Of a stretch of 64,000 bases of DNA, positions 33,528-40,730 are shown one piece after another. The stretch spans positions 1-64,000 of IMG/VR virus record IMGVR_UViG_3300030012_004234. The stretch is one strand, 5' to 3'. Origin of the DNA: a virus. Made by a program: the position numbers and the translations under genes. Below the pieces are notes generated by a model that saw only the letters and a list, made by a program, of their open reading frames with translations, was not told the origin of the DNA and ran no database searches. Position 1 is the stretch's first letter, and every line of letters starts with the position of its first letter.

Positions 33528-34912
33528 AACTTCGCTTTTATATAAATAACCCTTTCTTGCTTTTTATATTCAATTTCTTCAAAAGATAAGTTAGATAATC
33601 CGTCAGCATCCGTATCGTGATTATCTGTAAGTACTTCATTATTATATCTTAATTGATTCCATCTAGTAGATTTAGACTTCCATTTACCTTTTATAAATCC
33701 ATTATTACTATGAGCTAATTTTCTAATAGAACTCGGTCTTCTATAAGGTAAATACTCTAAATGTTTAAATAATCCTCTGCTTTTAATAATTTCACAATTA
33801 ACTATATTTCCTAAATTACCATTTCCTGATAAGTCTATTAAATTGTAGTCTTGTACAAATTTAGTATCATAAAAAGTTTTAAGAAAATTACTACTTTTAT
33901 AATTTTTAAAGTTCTGGGTTAAACTAAAACATTTATTATTATGCAAGTCTACTATCTCTCTTTTTGTAAGACATTTATTAAATGTAGAAAACTCTTTAAT
34001 ATTACCTTTGAAGAAATCTAATTCTCCTTTTTTACCGCCTAAATAAAAATTAGGCTGCTCATTATAATTAAAAAATGTAGTATCTATAGTTAAATTATCA
34101 ATAAGTTTACTATTAATGTATAAACTAACTTTTCTAGATATTTTATTATAAGTAACTGTTAAATCATGTGTTATAGGTTTAGCAGGTAAAATCTTAGAAT
34201 ACAAATGATGGTAACCTTGTCTGTTATCAAAAAATTCTACTTGATATCTACTAAAAGATGTATAATTTATAGAAAAATCATATTCAGGTATATTAAATAA
34301 AGTAAATTTATCTATATCTTTTCTATGATTATATACCGGAGCTTCTGGTGTAAATTTAATATTAATTGTAAATGACTCGTTAATATCTAGAGTATTTTTA
34401 CATTTAACATACGCGTCTACTCCATTAAACTTTAAATCCGTACGTGGAGGTAAACTATCTGTTTGAGATACCTGAACTAGAGGTATATCGTTTTTTATAC
34501 ATCTGTACCTTAAATCATCATCTTCAAACCCCCATCCCCAGTATACATTTGAAAATCCATTTATTCTTTCAAATAGATCAATAGGGAATAGGGTAATGCC
34601 ACCGAAATAATGTTCAAAGGGTAAATTATCAGTAGCAAGATGAATAGGAATATCAGAGTAGGAATAGTCTACTTTTTCAGGAAGCATATCAACGTCGTGA
34701 AAAACTACATAATCACACCGTCTTTTTACAGCTTCTTTGAATCCTATATTAAGTAATTTACCTCTATTGAATTCCTTATCATCATATTGTTCTACAACAA
34801 TAATATAATATTCGAAATCTCTATTCGATAAATACTTACTTGTATGGTCTATAAACTTTTCTAACTGCTTTTTCCTATTTCTATAAGGGACTATAACAGC
34901 TAATCTGTCCAT
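33524..34912 (-). CDS. GT7 beta-1,4-galactosyltransferase-like domain fused to LamG domain (copy 2)
   Basis: A 462-residue paralogue of the gene that follows it, with the same order. It has AVIVPYRNRKKQL, EFNRGKLLNIGFKEA (47-61), FHDVDMLPE (71-79), HYFGGITLFPIDLFERINGF (101-120) and YWGWGFEDDDLRYRC (124-138). A jelly roll follows at about 165-340 (VSLYINSKLIDN, FYLGGKKGELDFFKGN). The copies share the architecture but diverge strongly in the lectin part, which suggests different acceptor binding. The C-terminal tail resembles that of copy 1 (SNNGFIKGKWKSK versus DEGLVDGKWAKGE). Confidence 0.8.
   Translation of the reverse strand: MDRLAVIVPYRNRKKQLEKFIDHTSKYLSNRDFEYYIIVVEQYDDKEFNRGKLLNIGFKEAVKRRCDYVVFHDVDMLPEKVDYSYSDIPIHLATDNLPFEHYFGGITLFPIDLFERINGFSNVYWGWGFEDDDLRYRCIKNDIPLVQVSQTDSLPPRTDLKFNGVDAYVKCKNTLDINESFTINIKFTPEAPVYNHRKDIDKFTLFNIPEYDFSINYTSFSRYQVEFFDNRQGYHHLYSKILPAKPITHDLTVTYNKISRKVSLYINSKLIDNLTIDTTFFNYNEQPNFYLGGKKGELDFFKGNIKEFSTFNKCLTKREIVDLHNNKCFSLTQNFKNYKSSNFLKTFYDTKFVQDYNLIDLSGNGNLGNIVNCEIIKSRGLFKHLEYLPYRRPSSIRKLAHSNNGFIKGKWKSKSTRWNQLRYNNEVLTDNHDTDADGLSNLSFEEIEYKKQERVIYIKAKL
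33541..33548 (-). promoter_or_regulatory. TATTTATA motif inside the end of a GT7 gene
   Basis: The coding strand carries TATTTATA 13 bases before the ATG of the downstream GT7-LamG gene, but within the last codons of the upstream paralogue. It could start an internal transcript. The coding context and AT richness make chance occurrence possible. Confidence 0.3.
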
Positions 34913-35100
34913 TAGTCTTTCTTAACGTACTTTTCGTAGTACTCAGAAAGATACCATTGCGCTCTTTCGCTCCATTCAGCTTTGTCAATGTCTTCAAACC
35001 AAAAAGCTAAAGCATCAACAGAGGCAGCTATTTTTTCGAGAGCTTTTACTTTTCTCTCTTCTAATAATTCAGCGTCGGTCTTTTTATCTCTTCCAGCCAT
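34912..35100 (-). CDS. Small 62-residue helical protein
   Basis: A 62-residue, charged, mostly helical protein (DKKTDAELLEERKVKALEKI, then ALAFWFEDIDKAEWSERAQW). It starts five bases after the end of the glycosyltransferase gene upstream and overlaps the GT7 gene by one base, so it is translated within the operon. There is no membrane segment. It might be a small adaptor for the neighbouring transferases. The family is not recognised. Confidence 0.6.
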   Translation of the reverse strand: MAGRDKKTDAELLEERKVKALEKIAASVDALAFWFEDIDKAEWSERAQWYLSEYYEKYVKKD

Positions 35101-35104
35101 AATT

Positions 35105-35944
35105 TTAAATTTTAATAATTAATTTAGTTAAATAATTCCAATTTGAGTAATCGTTATAATTAATATAAGAAGTTTCTTTCAATTTTTCAACTAAAAAGTC
35201 ACTTTTTTTTATATTTATTTTCCAATCACTATTTTTTATAGCATCATACATAGTTTTATATTCTTCTGAATAAGAATAATCTTTATTATTATCTGCTACT
35301 TGTTTTATTCTATCAATACAAGTACTATCCCATTTAAAATGGTGTACTTGAGTAAAACACTCTTCTACGGGCAACCTCTTAGGATGTTCAGTTCCCCAGC
35401 TATTTTTGTTATTTTCGAACAAAGCATAATGCTGCCCCGATGTTATTTTTTGATCTCCTTTAGCTAACGTTACTTTGTTAGGACATGCTCCAGACATTGG
35501 ATACCTAAAGAATCCTCCTAAAGGAAATGTTTCGTAAATATTCGTTTCTCTGTCAACTTTTGGGAATATGCCATCTTTACCTATCCTATCTAAAAAACCT
35601 CCGGTAACAAAAGATTTCCCTTGTCTTTCACAGGATTTGACTATATCTTCAATATCAGTAGGGTATGCTTGTAATTCATCGTCGTCTGATATTATCCACC
35701 AATCGTTAGGTTTTTTAGCTCTAACTGTATTGTATATATCGGTTACTCTTTGCCAGTGGTATTTTTTATCAGTAACTACCCAAAAAGGTTTAATATTTAA
35801 TTCTTCTATTTCTTCCAATATACCATCAGTAGTATCTTGTCTATATACTACAACATATACTTTATCTACTTTATCCTCATAATGCTTTAACATATGAGGT
35901 AAAAGATGTGTGTTTTGACCTACTACAGTAATTAAATTAAGCAC
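35105..35944 (-). CDS. Glycosyltransferase family 2-like protein
   Basis: A 279-residue protein with a GT-A start (LITVVGQNTHLLPHMLKHYE) as in the GT2/GT92-related group. It has VYVVVYRQDTTDGILEEI, then WWIISDDDELQAYP carrying the D-D-D metal-binding motif (~92-95). A late VHHFKWDSTCIDR supplies a candidate catalytic/His region. It probably adds a sugar using a nucleotide donor. It overlaps the methyltransferase gene upstream by eight bases. Confidence 0.7.
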   Translation of the reverse strand: MLNLITVVGQNTHLLPHMLKHYEDKVDKVYVVVYRQDTTDGILEEIEELNIKPFWVVTDKKYHWQRVTDIYNTVRAKKPNDWWIISDDDELQAYPTDIEDIVKSCERQGKSFVTGGFLDRIGKDGIFPKVDRETNIYETFPLGGFFRYPMSGACPNKVTLAKGDQKITSGQHYALFENNKNSWGTEHPKRLPVEECFTQVHHFKWDSTCIDRIKQVADNNKDYSYSEEYKTMYDAIKNSDWKINIKKSDFLVEKLKETSYINYNDYSNWNYLTKLIIKI

Positions 35945-36698
35945 GTTGTAATAAAGTTAATCCGGTTGAACTAGGTTTTGATGGATGATTACCAGTATTG
36001 AAGAAATTAAACTGTTTCCATTCTGAGTTTATTTCTTTGATAAACTTTGGTGGTCCGTCAAAATATTCAAAATATTCTTTTTCATCTTCAGTAATAATCA
36101 ATTCTTTTTGAAATTTTTCATCAGTATCGTGAATCGAAATTATTCCATTAGGTTTTACTATTTTACTATATAGATCAAAATCATTTTTAACATCTTCGTA
36201 AGAATGACCAGCGTCTATATGTAAAAAGTCTATTTTTATATCTTGTTTAACAAAAAAGTTATAATATGCATTCTCTGTTGTATCTTTTATAAATCTAGGG
36301 ACGAATTGATATCTAAAAAAACTATCTTTATCATCATAATTTATTTTTCCTCCTACTCCATTTGCAGCGTCTACTAAATAGGTAGCTCCAATATCTCCAT
36401 GATTATAGTCTCTATCTCCTTCAAATATACCTTGATCGTATAAATCAATTCTAGCTTGAGTCATAATTCTAGGTATAAATCCTCCTCCGCTACCTAAGCA
36501 TACACAAACTTTAGCTCTTAATAATTGAATAATAGAATAAATTAATAACCCGTCTCCTAAATCGTAATCAGAAGCTCCGTGGGTCCATCTATATTTTACA
36601 GGGATAAAAGTTTTAATATCTTTACCTTTAGTATCCTTGATAAATTTTTCGTCGTTGGTAATAAACTGTCTAATAAATTCTTTATCTAAAATTCCCAT
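35937..36698 (-). CDS. Class I SAM methyltransferase (CmcI/Methyltransf_24-like)
   Basis: A 253-residue protein. The SAM loop is VCVCLGSGGGFIPRIM, an acidic position follows in ARIDLYD, and the strand-4 region IDFLHIDAGHSYEDVKNDF, then KPNGIISIHDTDE, is diagnostic of the methyltransferase group that includes CmcI and sugar O-methyltransferases. It probably methylates a sugar hydroxyl of the glycan. One-base and eight-base overlaps tie it to glycosyltransferase genes on both sides. Confidence 0.75.
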   Translation of the reverse strand: MGILDKEFIRQFITNDEKFIKDTKGKDIKTFIPVKYRWTHGASDYDLGDGLLIYSIIQLLRAKVCVCLGSGGGFIPRIMTQARIDLYDQGIFEGDRDYNHGDIGATYLVDAANGVGGKINYDDKDSFFRYQFVPRFIKDTTENAYYNFFVKQDIKIDFLHIDAGHSYEDVKNDFDLYSKIVKPNGIISIHDTDEKFQKELIITEDEKEYFEYFDGPPKFIKEINSEWKQFNFFNTGNHPSKPSSTGLTLLQRA

Positions 36699-37567
36699 TA
36701 CTTATTAACTATACTTGATAAATCTAATTTAGGTAAATTTATGCAATTAAGCAAATGATTTATCTCTAAATCGTAGTTTTGATCTGCTTTATTATCTTTT
36801 ATCCAAGACTTTAGCGGTCCATAATGTTTTAAAAATATACCTGATTCTTTCAATTTCCATATTCCTTTATCGTTATCTTTTCCCCACTCCCATTTTTCAC
36901 AGTCCCAATCGGTAGAAATTAAAGGTTGATACTCTATATTTTTTTTATCTAATAGATGTTTTAAAACTAATTGCTCAGCAAAAATTAAGTATTGAGGATG
37001 AGGTACTTCCATATTAGTAAACTCTTCCATAATTTTTAAACTTAATTCTGCATATTCATTAGTAAACTTATAATCAGGTAAATTTAAAAATGCAACATTG
37101 ACTGATTCTGTTTGCCATCTTGCTTTATAAGATAATTTTTTTACATATTCATCTAAAGAAGTTGGATAATATCCTTTTCCTACTTCTAAATTATGTACGT
37201 AGACTTTATCTAAATCTAAATATTGTTTTATAGGTCTGTAAATATGAGTATCATTATCCATCAGTATAACATGTTCTTTTACTGAGGCTAGTACTTGAAG
37301 TTTAGAAGAAGCCCAAAAGACGCTTTTATTTATTTTTCTTGGATTAGGAATAGGAAGTATTTTATGCCAAAAATCTAATACTTTTAATTTATCTAAAGCA
37401 TCTATAGTAATATCATCTGCATATAATACACAAGTATCTTCTGGATGATTTCTTCTCCAAAGGTTTACTGATGCTAATAATAGTAATACGTTAAGCTTAC
37501 TATTAGTATAGAAATCGAAAGAATTTTGATTATCTTTTATATTTTCTAAAACCCAAATTATTTTCAA
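36698..37567 (-). CDS. GT-A glycosyltransferase-like protein, first gene of the glycan cassette
   Basis: A 289-residue protein. After an N-terminal strand (KIIWVLENI) it has SVFWASSKLQVLASVKEHVI followed by LMDNDTHIYRP, whose D-N-D is the D-x-D metal site. QYLIFAEQLVLKHLL and a late IFLKHYGPLKSW (His) are typical of GT8/GT32-like enzymes. The start codon is TTG at 37565-37567; no nearby ATG keeps the first strand. It lies 21 bases after the stop of a fibre-like gene, so the cassette appears joined to the fibre operon. Confidence 0.65.
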   Translation of the reverse strand: MKIIWVLENIKDNQNSFDFYTNSKLNVLLLLASVNLWRRNHPEDTCVLYADDITIDALDKLKVLDFWHKILPIPNPRKINKSVFWASSKLQVLASVKEHVILMDNDTHIYRPIKQYLDLDKVYVHNLEVGKGYYPTSLDEYVKKLSYKARWQTESVNVAFLNLPDYKFTNEYAELSLKIMEEFTNMEVPHPQYLIFAEQLVLKHLLDKKNIEYQPLISTDWDCEKWEWGKDNDKGIWKLKESGIFLKHYGPLKSWIKDNKADQNYDLEINHLLNCINLPKLDLSSIVNK

Positions 37568-37574
37568 AACTTTT

Positions 37575-37582
37575 TATTTATA
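37575..37582 (-). promoter_or_regulatory. TATAAATA in true T4 late orientation before the cassette
   Basis: Here the coding strand reads TATAAATA, the T4 late promoter core in its normal orientation, seven bases before the TTG start of the first cassette gene. It is the only copy in this orientation that I noticed at a gene start. It sits in a T-rich run, so chance is a serious alternative. Confidence 0.25.
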
Positions 37583-37588
37583 TTTTTT

Positions 37589-38302
37589 TTAACAACTACC
37601 TGATGCTATTACTACTCCACTTCCGTTAGTTTGAACAAAATCATTACCAGCTACCTGTATAAATCCAGCTGTGACGGTAGATGATAAACTATCGTTAGTT
37701 CCTATAGTATCTCCAATTACAGGTATAGTTCCTTCAGCATCTCCATTATAGAAGTAAGTAGTACCAACTGAGCTTGAACAAGCAGCAGCGCTATCACCAC
37801 CTACAAGACTACCATTAAACGACGGGAACGTAACAGAACCTGTATCGGCATGAGTAGTTGTAAAGTGAGCGTGATAGTTATTATGATCTGCTATTGAAGC
37901 ATCAGTTAATGTAACTGTATTATTAGTACTTATAGATGATCCGCCTCCTCCAGCAGCTGTTCTCCAAGAATCGAAAGTATGAGGATAATTAGCTCTAGCA
38001 TGTAATGTTATTGAAGCTGCTGATATATCTAAATTTTTAACTGTAATAGTAGAAGTAGATGCTGCTACTGAGTACGGGGCATTTACTTGACATGTTCCAC
38101 CATTGCCAGGTACTACGTTACCATAAAATACAGAAGCTCCTTGGAGTATCTGTATACCGAAATCAGCAGGTCCTTGAGATGGATGGAAGTCACTAAAAGC
38201 AGTACTTTGAGAAATATTGCTTGCTCCTTCATCTATCGCATTAGACCAACTTGGAAAAGTTGATGCTGAAATATCGTTAGTACCGTATATAAATCTTGCC
38301 AT
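37589..38302 (-). CDS. Fibre-associated, Ser/Thr/Gly-rich structural protein
   Basis: A 237-residue protein low in charge and rich in Ser, Thr, Ala and Gly with beta-strand periodicity (STITVKNLDISAASITLHAR, GSVTFPSFNGSLVGGDSAAA), like phage fibre or adhesin parts. FHPSQGPADFGIQILQGASV is a distinctive early segment. It contains three cysteines, one in the C-terminal SGSC. It lies last among the fibre-like genes and directly before the glycan cassette, so it is a candidate receptor-binding or glycosylated virion protein. No family match recognised. Confidence 0.6.
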   Translation of the reverse strand: MARFIYGTNDISASTFPSWSNAIDEGASNISQSTAFSDFHPSQGPADFGIQILQGASVFYGNVVPGNGGTCQVNAPYSVAASTSTITVKNLDISAASITLHARANYPHTFDSWRTAAGGGGSSISTNNTVTLTDASIADHNNYHAHFTTTHADTGSVTFPSFNGSLVGGDSAAACSSSVGTTYFYNGDAEGTIPVIGDTIGTNDSLSSTVTAGFIQVAGNDFVQTNGSGVVIASGSC

Positions 38303-38854
38303 CTATTTTACAGTTTCTATTTTATCTTCTGAAATAAATGTTGTTAAGTATTCGTAAAGTCTTTTATAACAATATTCATATAAATTATCGAATGCTTTCA
38401 AATCTATTACAGTTTTTTTTTCTTTTTTAGTTCCTTTTAAAACGGTCTTTTGTTTAATTACATCTCTATATTTTATTACTTCATCTCCGTTTTCATCGAA
38501 GCTAACATAAGGTACTTTTTCAGTAACATCCTCTTCTCCATATTCTGGTATGTCTACTTCTCTTTCTTCAGCGACTTGACTCTTTATATATTGAGACAAT
38601 TCTAACTCTTTACCGTCACTACTAGGAGAATCATAATACATTATTTTATTTTGTACTAATCCCTCCATAGGTTTTACTTCTTCTTCAAGATATACTCTAT
38701 TATGTCTAATAGCGTGCTCTCGATCTATCCAATACGTAACTTGAAATCCAAGTTGCGCAGTTACTTTGTTGAAAGAAAATCCTTCAACTCTTACATATAG
38801 TTCTTGAGTCGGGCCTTGACTCGTCTCAAGATCAGCGTTTATAATGAAACCCAT
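38303..38854 (-). CDS. Unknown fibre-cluster protein
   Basis: A 183-residue protein. The N-terminal half is beta-rich (LYVRVEGFSFNKVTAQLGFQ, VTYWIDREHAIRHNRVYLEE). The second half is charged with REVDIPEYGEEDVTEKVPYV and a helical C-terminus (FDNLYEYCYKRLYEYLTTFI). It begins one base upstream of the next gene's stop-start junction and sits between S74 fibre and Ser/Thr-rich genes. Position suggests a virion or fibre-attachment role. The family is not recognised. Confidence 0.6.
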   Translation of the reverse strand: MGFIINADLETSQGPTQELYVRVEGFSFNKVTAQLGFQVTYWIDREHAIRHNRVYLEEEVKPMEGLVQNKIMYYDSPSSDGKELELSQYIKSQVAEEREVDIPEYGEEDVTEKVPYVSFDENGDEVIKYRDVIKQKTVLKGTKKEKKTVIDLKAFDNLYEYCYKRLYEYLTTFISEDKIETVK

Positions 38855-38864
38855 ATATTATAAC

Positions 38865-39425
38865 TTATTTATTTTTTAATTCTTCTATTTCTCCTTTTAA
38901 CTCTTTTATTGCATTTACTAAAATAGGTACTACTTTAGCATAATCAACTGTAAGATGAGGATCTTCTCCATTCAATCCATCTACTTCTTTTACTAATTCT
39001 GGAACTATTTCCTGTACTTGCTGTGCAATAAATCCTATATCATGTTTTCTGTCAAGTTTTTCTTTCCAGTCAAACTCTTTAGCTTCTAAATTTAATATAT
39101 GATCTAATCCATATTTTGTATCAACGATGTTAGTTTTTAACCTTTCATCAGAAGCTACAGTAGATGAATATGCTACAACATCTGCATTCGCATGAAATGT
39201 ACCGCCATCTGTGAATCTAAAATCTTCGACGTTATCGATTGCTACTTTAATCATAGCATCAGTACCGAAATCTATGTATTCGTCATTAGCGGCTGCTCCA
39301 ACCTTAGCTACTCCTAGTAAATTATTTGAATTTGCGTTTAAATCTCCGGTTAGAAGAACAGAACCGGAAACTGAGTTAAGGGATGCATCGGACCCCGAAA
39401 CTATTACTTTTTTCCAATTTGGCAT
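38865..39425 (-). CDS. Short tail fibre protein with C-terminal S74 intramolecular chaperone
   Basis: A 186-residue protein. The N-terminus (MPNWKKVIVSGSDASLNSVS) shares the S-G-S-x-x-L style of the neighbouring fibres. From about residue 90 it has SDERLKTNIVDTKYGLDHIL, FDWKEKLDRKHDIGFIAQQV and DYAKVVPILVNAIKEL. This is the Peptidase S74 chaperone domain, which trimerises fibres and cuts itself off at the Ser of the S-D-E-R segment. The fibre part is very short, so it may trimerise in complex with another protein. A TATTTATA motif lies 70 bases upstream. Confidence 0.88.
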   Translation of the reverse strand: MPNWKKVIVSGSDASLNSVSGSVLLTGDLNANSNNLLGVAKVGAAANDEYIDFGTDAMIKVAIDNVEDFRFTDGGTFHANADVVAYSSTVASDERLKTNIVDTKYGLDHILNLEAKEFDWKEKLDRKHDIGFIAQQVQEIVPELVKEVDGLNGEDPHLTVDYAKVVPILVNAIKELKGEIEELKNK

Positions 39426-39457
39426 AATTTTAAGTTTTATGGTTGGTTACTACAATA

Positions 39458-39503
39458 GCCCACTTCCCCTTACGGGGCCAATAAAGCTTTACCATTATAA
39501 ATA
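39458..39503 (-). promoter_or_regulatory. Fibre-operon leader: TATTTATA motif and GC hairpin
   Basis: The 138-base gap between the two fibre genes holds a TATTTATA motif (39496-39503, coding strand GCTATTTATAATGG). About 20 bases downstream of it is a small hairpin CCCC-GTAA-GGGG. No T tract follows the hairpin, so it is not a terminator. It would lie in the 5' leader of the S74 fibre mRNA, upstream of the glycan cassette. The rest of the gap is A/T-rich and otherwise featureless. Confidence 0.45.
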
Positions 39504-39563
39504 GCCATTATAATATAATAAAAAAAGCCTAATAAAACTAATTATCCGATAAAAAAAAGATTA

Positions 39564-40715
39564 TTATACGTAAATATAGATATCCCCGTTATCTATCCTG
39601 ATATTACCATAGTGATCTGCTTGAGAACCAGTAGCTATATCAGATGATCCAGAAACGACTCCTGCTACGTAGTAATCAGCTGTTGCTGTAGTCGAAGAAG
39701 CTGCAGCGCTACCTACTGCTAATCTACCGTCGTTAGAATTGAAATCTCCATTCCAAAATAAAGCTGAACCAGAATTAGCTGCTCCTTCTGAGCCTCCAAA
39801 GATTATTCCTGATTCATCTGTTGCTGTAGATGATCCTGAGTTGAGAAGAATAAATTTATCTTGTACATTTAAGTTAGATACTTGATTTTCTATAGTATCT
39901 CCAGTAACAGTTAAGTTTCCTGTGATAGTAGCATTTCCTGTTACTGTTAATAAAGAACCGTCAAAAGTTAAATTAGCTTCACCGTTCATAGATGAGCTAT
40001 TTATAGCAGTTAATACTCTATTATTGAGCCCATTATTAATCATTGAAGTACCTACAGTACCATCATCTATTTGAGATCTTAGAGTTCTACCAACATATTG
40101 ATAGACGGTCATATAAACATATTGAGTAGCTGAAGGAGCTTGACCACTATTCCAAGTTAATACTCCAGTCTTATAATCGAATACATAGTTATCATCAGTT
40201 ATAGCATCGGTACTTATACCTCCTGCAGTAGCAGAAGTATCTTTAAATACAACAGCTTTATAACCTGTAGTGCTAGCTTCAGCATTTCTAGTACTATGAG
40301 CTGCTATTATATATTTAGGAGAAACAAAATTAGTCTGTTGATCTGTTTCTATTAGCTGATCTGATGAAACTGAACCTGAAGGAGATGCAGGATCAGATGT
40401 AGTAAAATAATAAACTTGTCTATTACCGTTACCAGCTGGTTTTAATTTTTTTCTATAATGATATTTTAGAACTTCTACATTAGGTGCTAAAGTTGGGTTC
40501 ACTACACTACCAGAAATAATACCACCATCTTGACTTGAACCACTAAAAGCTAATTGGGAACTACCAGTAGGAATAAGACCATCATCTGTAAATATTTCAC
40601 CTGCTCCGAGGTCAAATACATCCGTGAACGCTTCTTGAGCTAAAGTAAGTTCATCAGTTGTAAACCTCCTACCTTGTAATAATCGTTCTGATCTGTTGCT
40701 TGAATTATATGCCAT
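39564..40715 (-). CDS. Tail fibre protein
   Basis: A 383-residue protein. The N-terminal region (NSSNRSERLLQGRRFTTDEL) probably attaches to the baseplate or tail. The middle has VYYFTTSDPASPSGSVSSDQ. From about residue 255 there are short beta-repeats (LTVTGNATITGNLTVTGDTI) and NLNVQDKFILLNSGSST, typical of T4-like marine fibre proteins. It has no S74 domain; the next gene supplies one. The leader contains AAAGAGGAATAAAA, one of few Shine-Dalgarno-like sequences in the window. Confidence 0.78.
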   Translation of the reverse strand: MAYNSSNRSERLLQGRRFTTDELTLAQEAFTDVFDLGAGEIFTDDGLIPTGSSQLAFSGSSQDGGIISGSVVNPTLAPNVEVLKYHYRKKLKPAGNGNRQVYYFTTSDPASPSGSVSSDQLIETDQQTNFVSPKYIIAAHSTRNAEASTTGYKAVVFKDTSATAGGISTDAITDDNYVFDYKTGVLTWNSGQAPSATQYVYMTVYQYVGRTLRSQIDDGTVGTSMINNGLNNRVLTAINSSSMNGEANLTFDGSLLTVTGNATITGNLTVTGDTIENQVSNLNVQDKFILLNSGSSTATDESGIIFGGSEGAANSGSALFWNGDFNSNDGRLAVGSAAASSTTATADYYVAGVVSGSSDIATGSQADHYGNIRIDNGDIYIYV

Positions 40716-40730
40716 TTTTATTCCTCTTTA

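Noticed and set aside
39458-39480. CCCC-GTAA-GGGG hairpin as a terminator
   Set aside because: Short stem and no T tract on the transcribed side; kept only as a leader feature.
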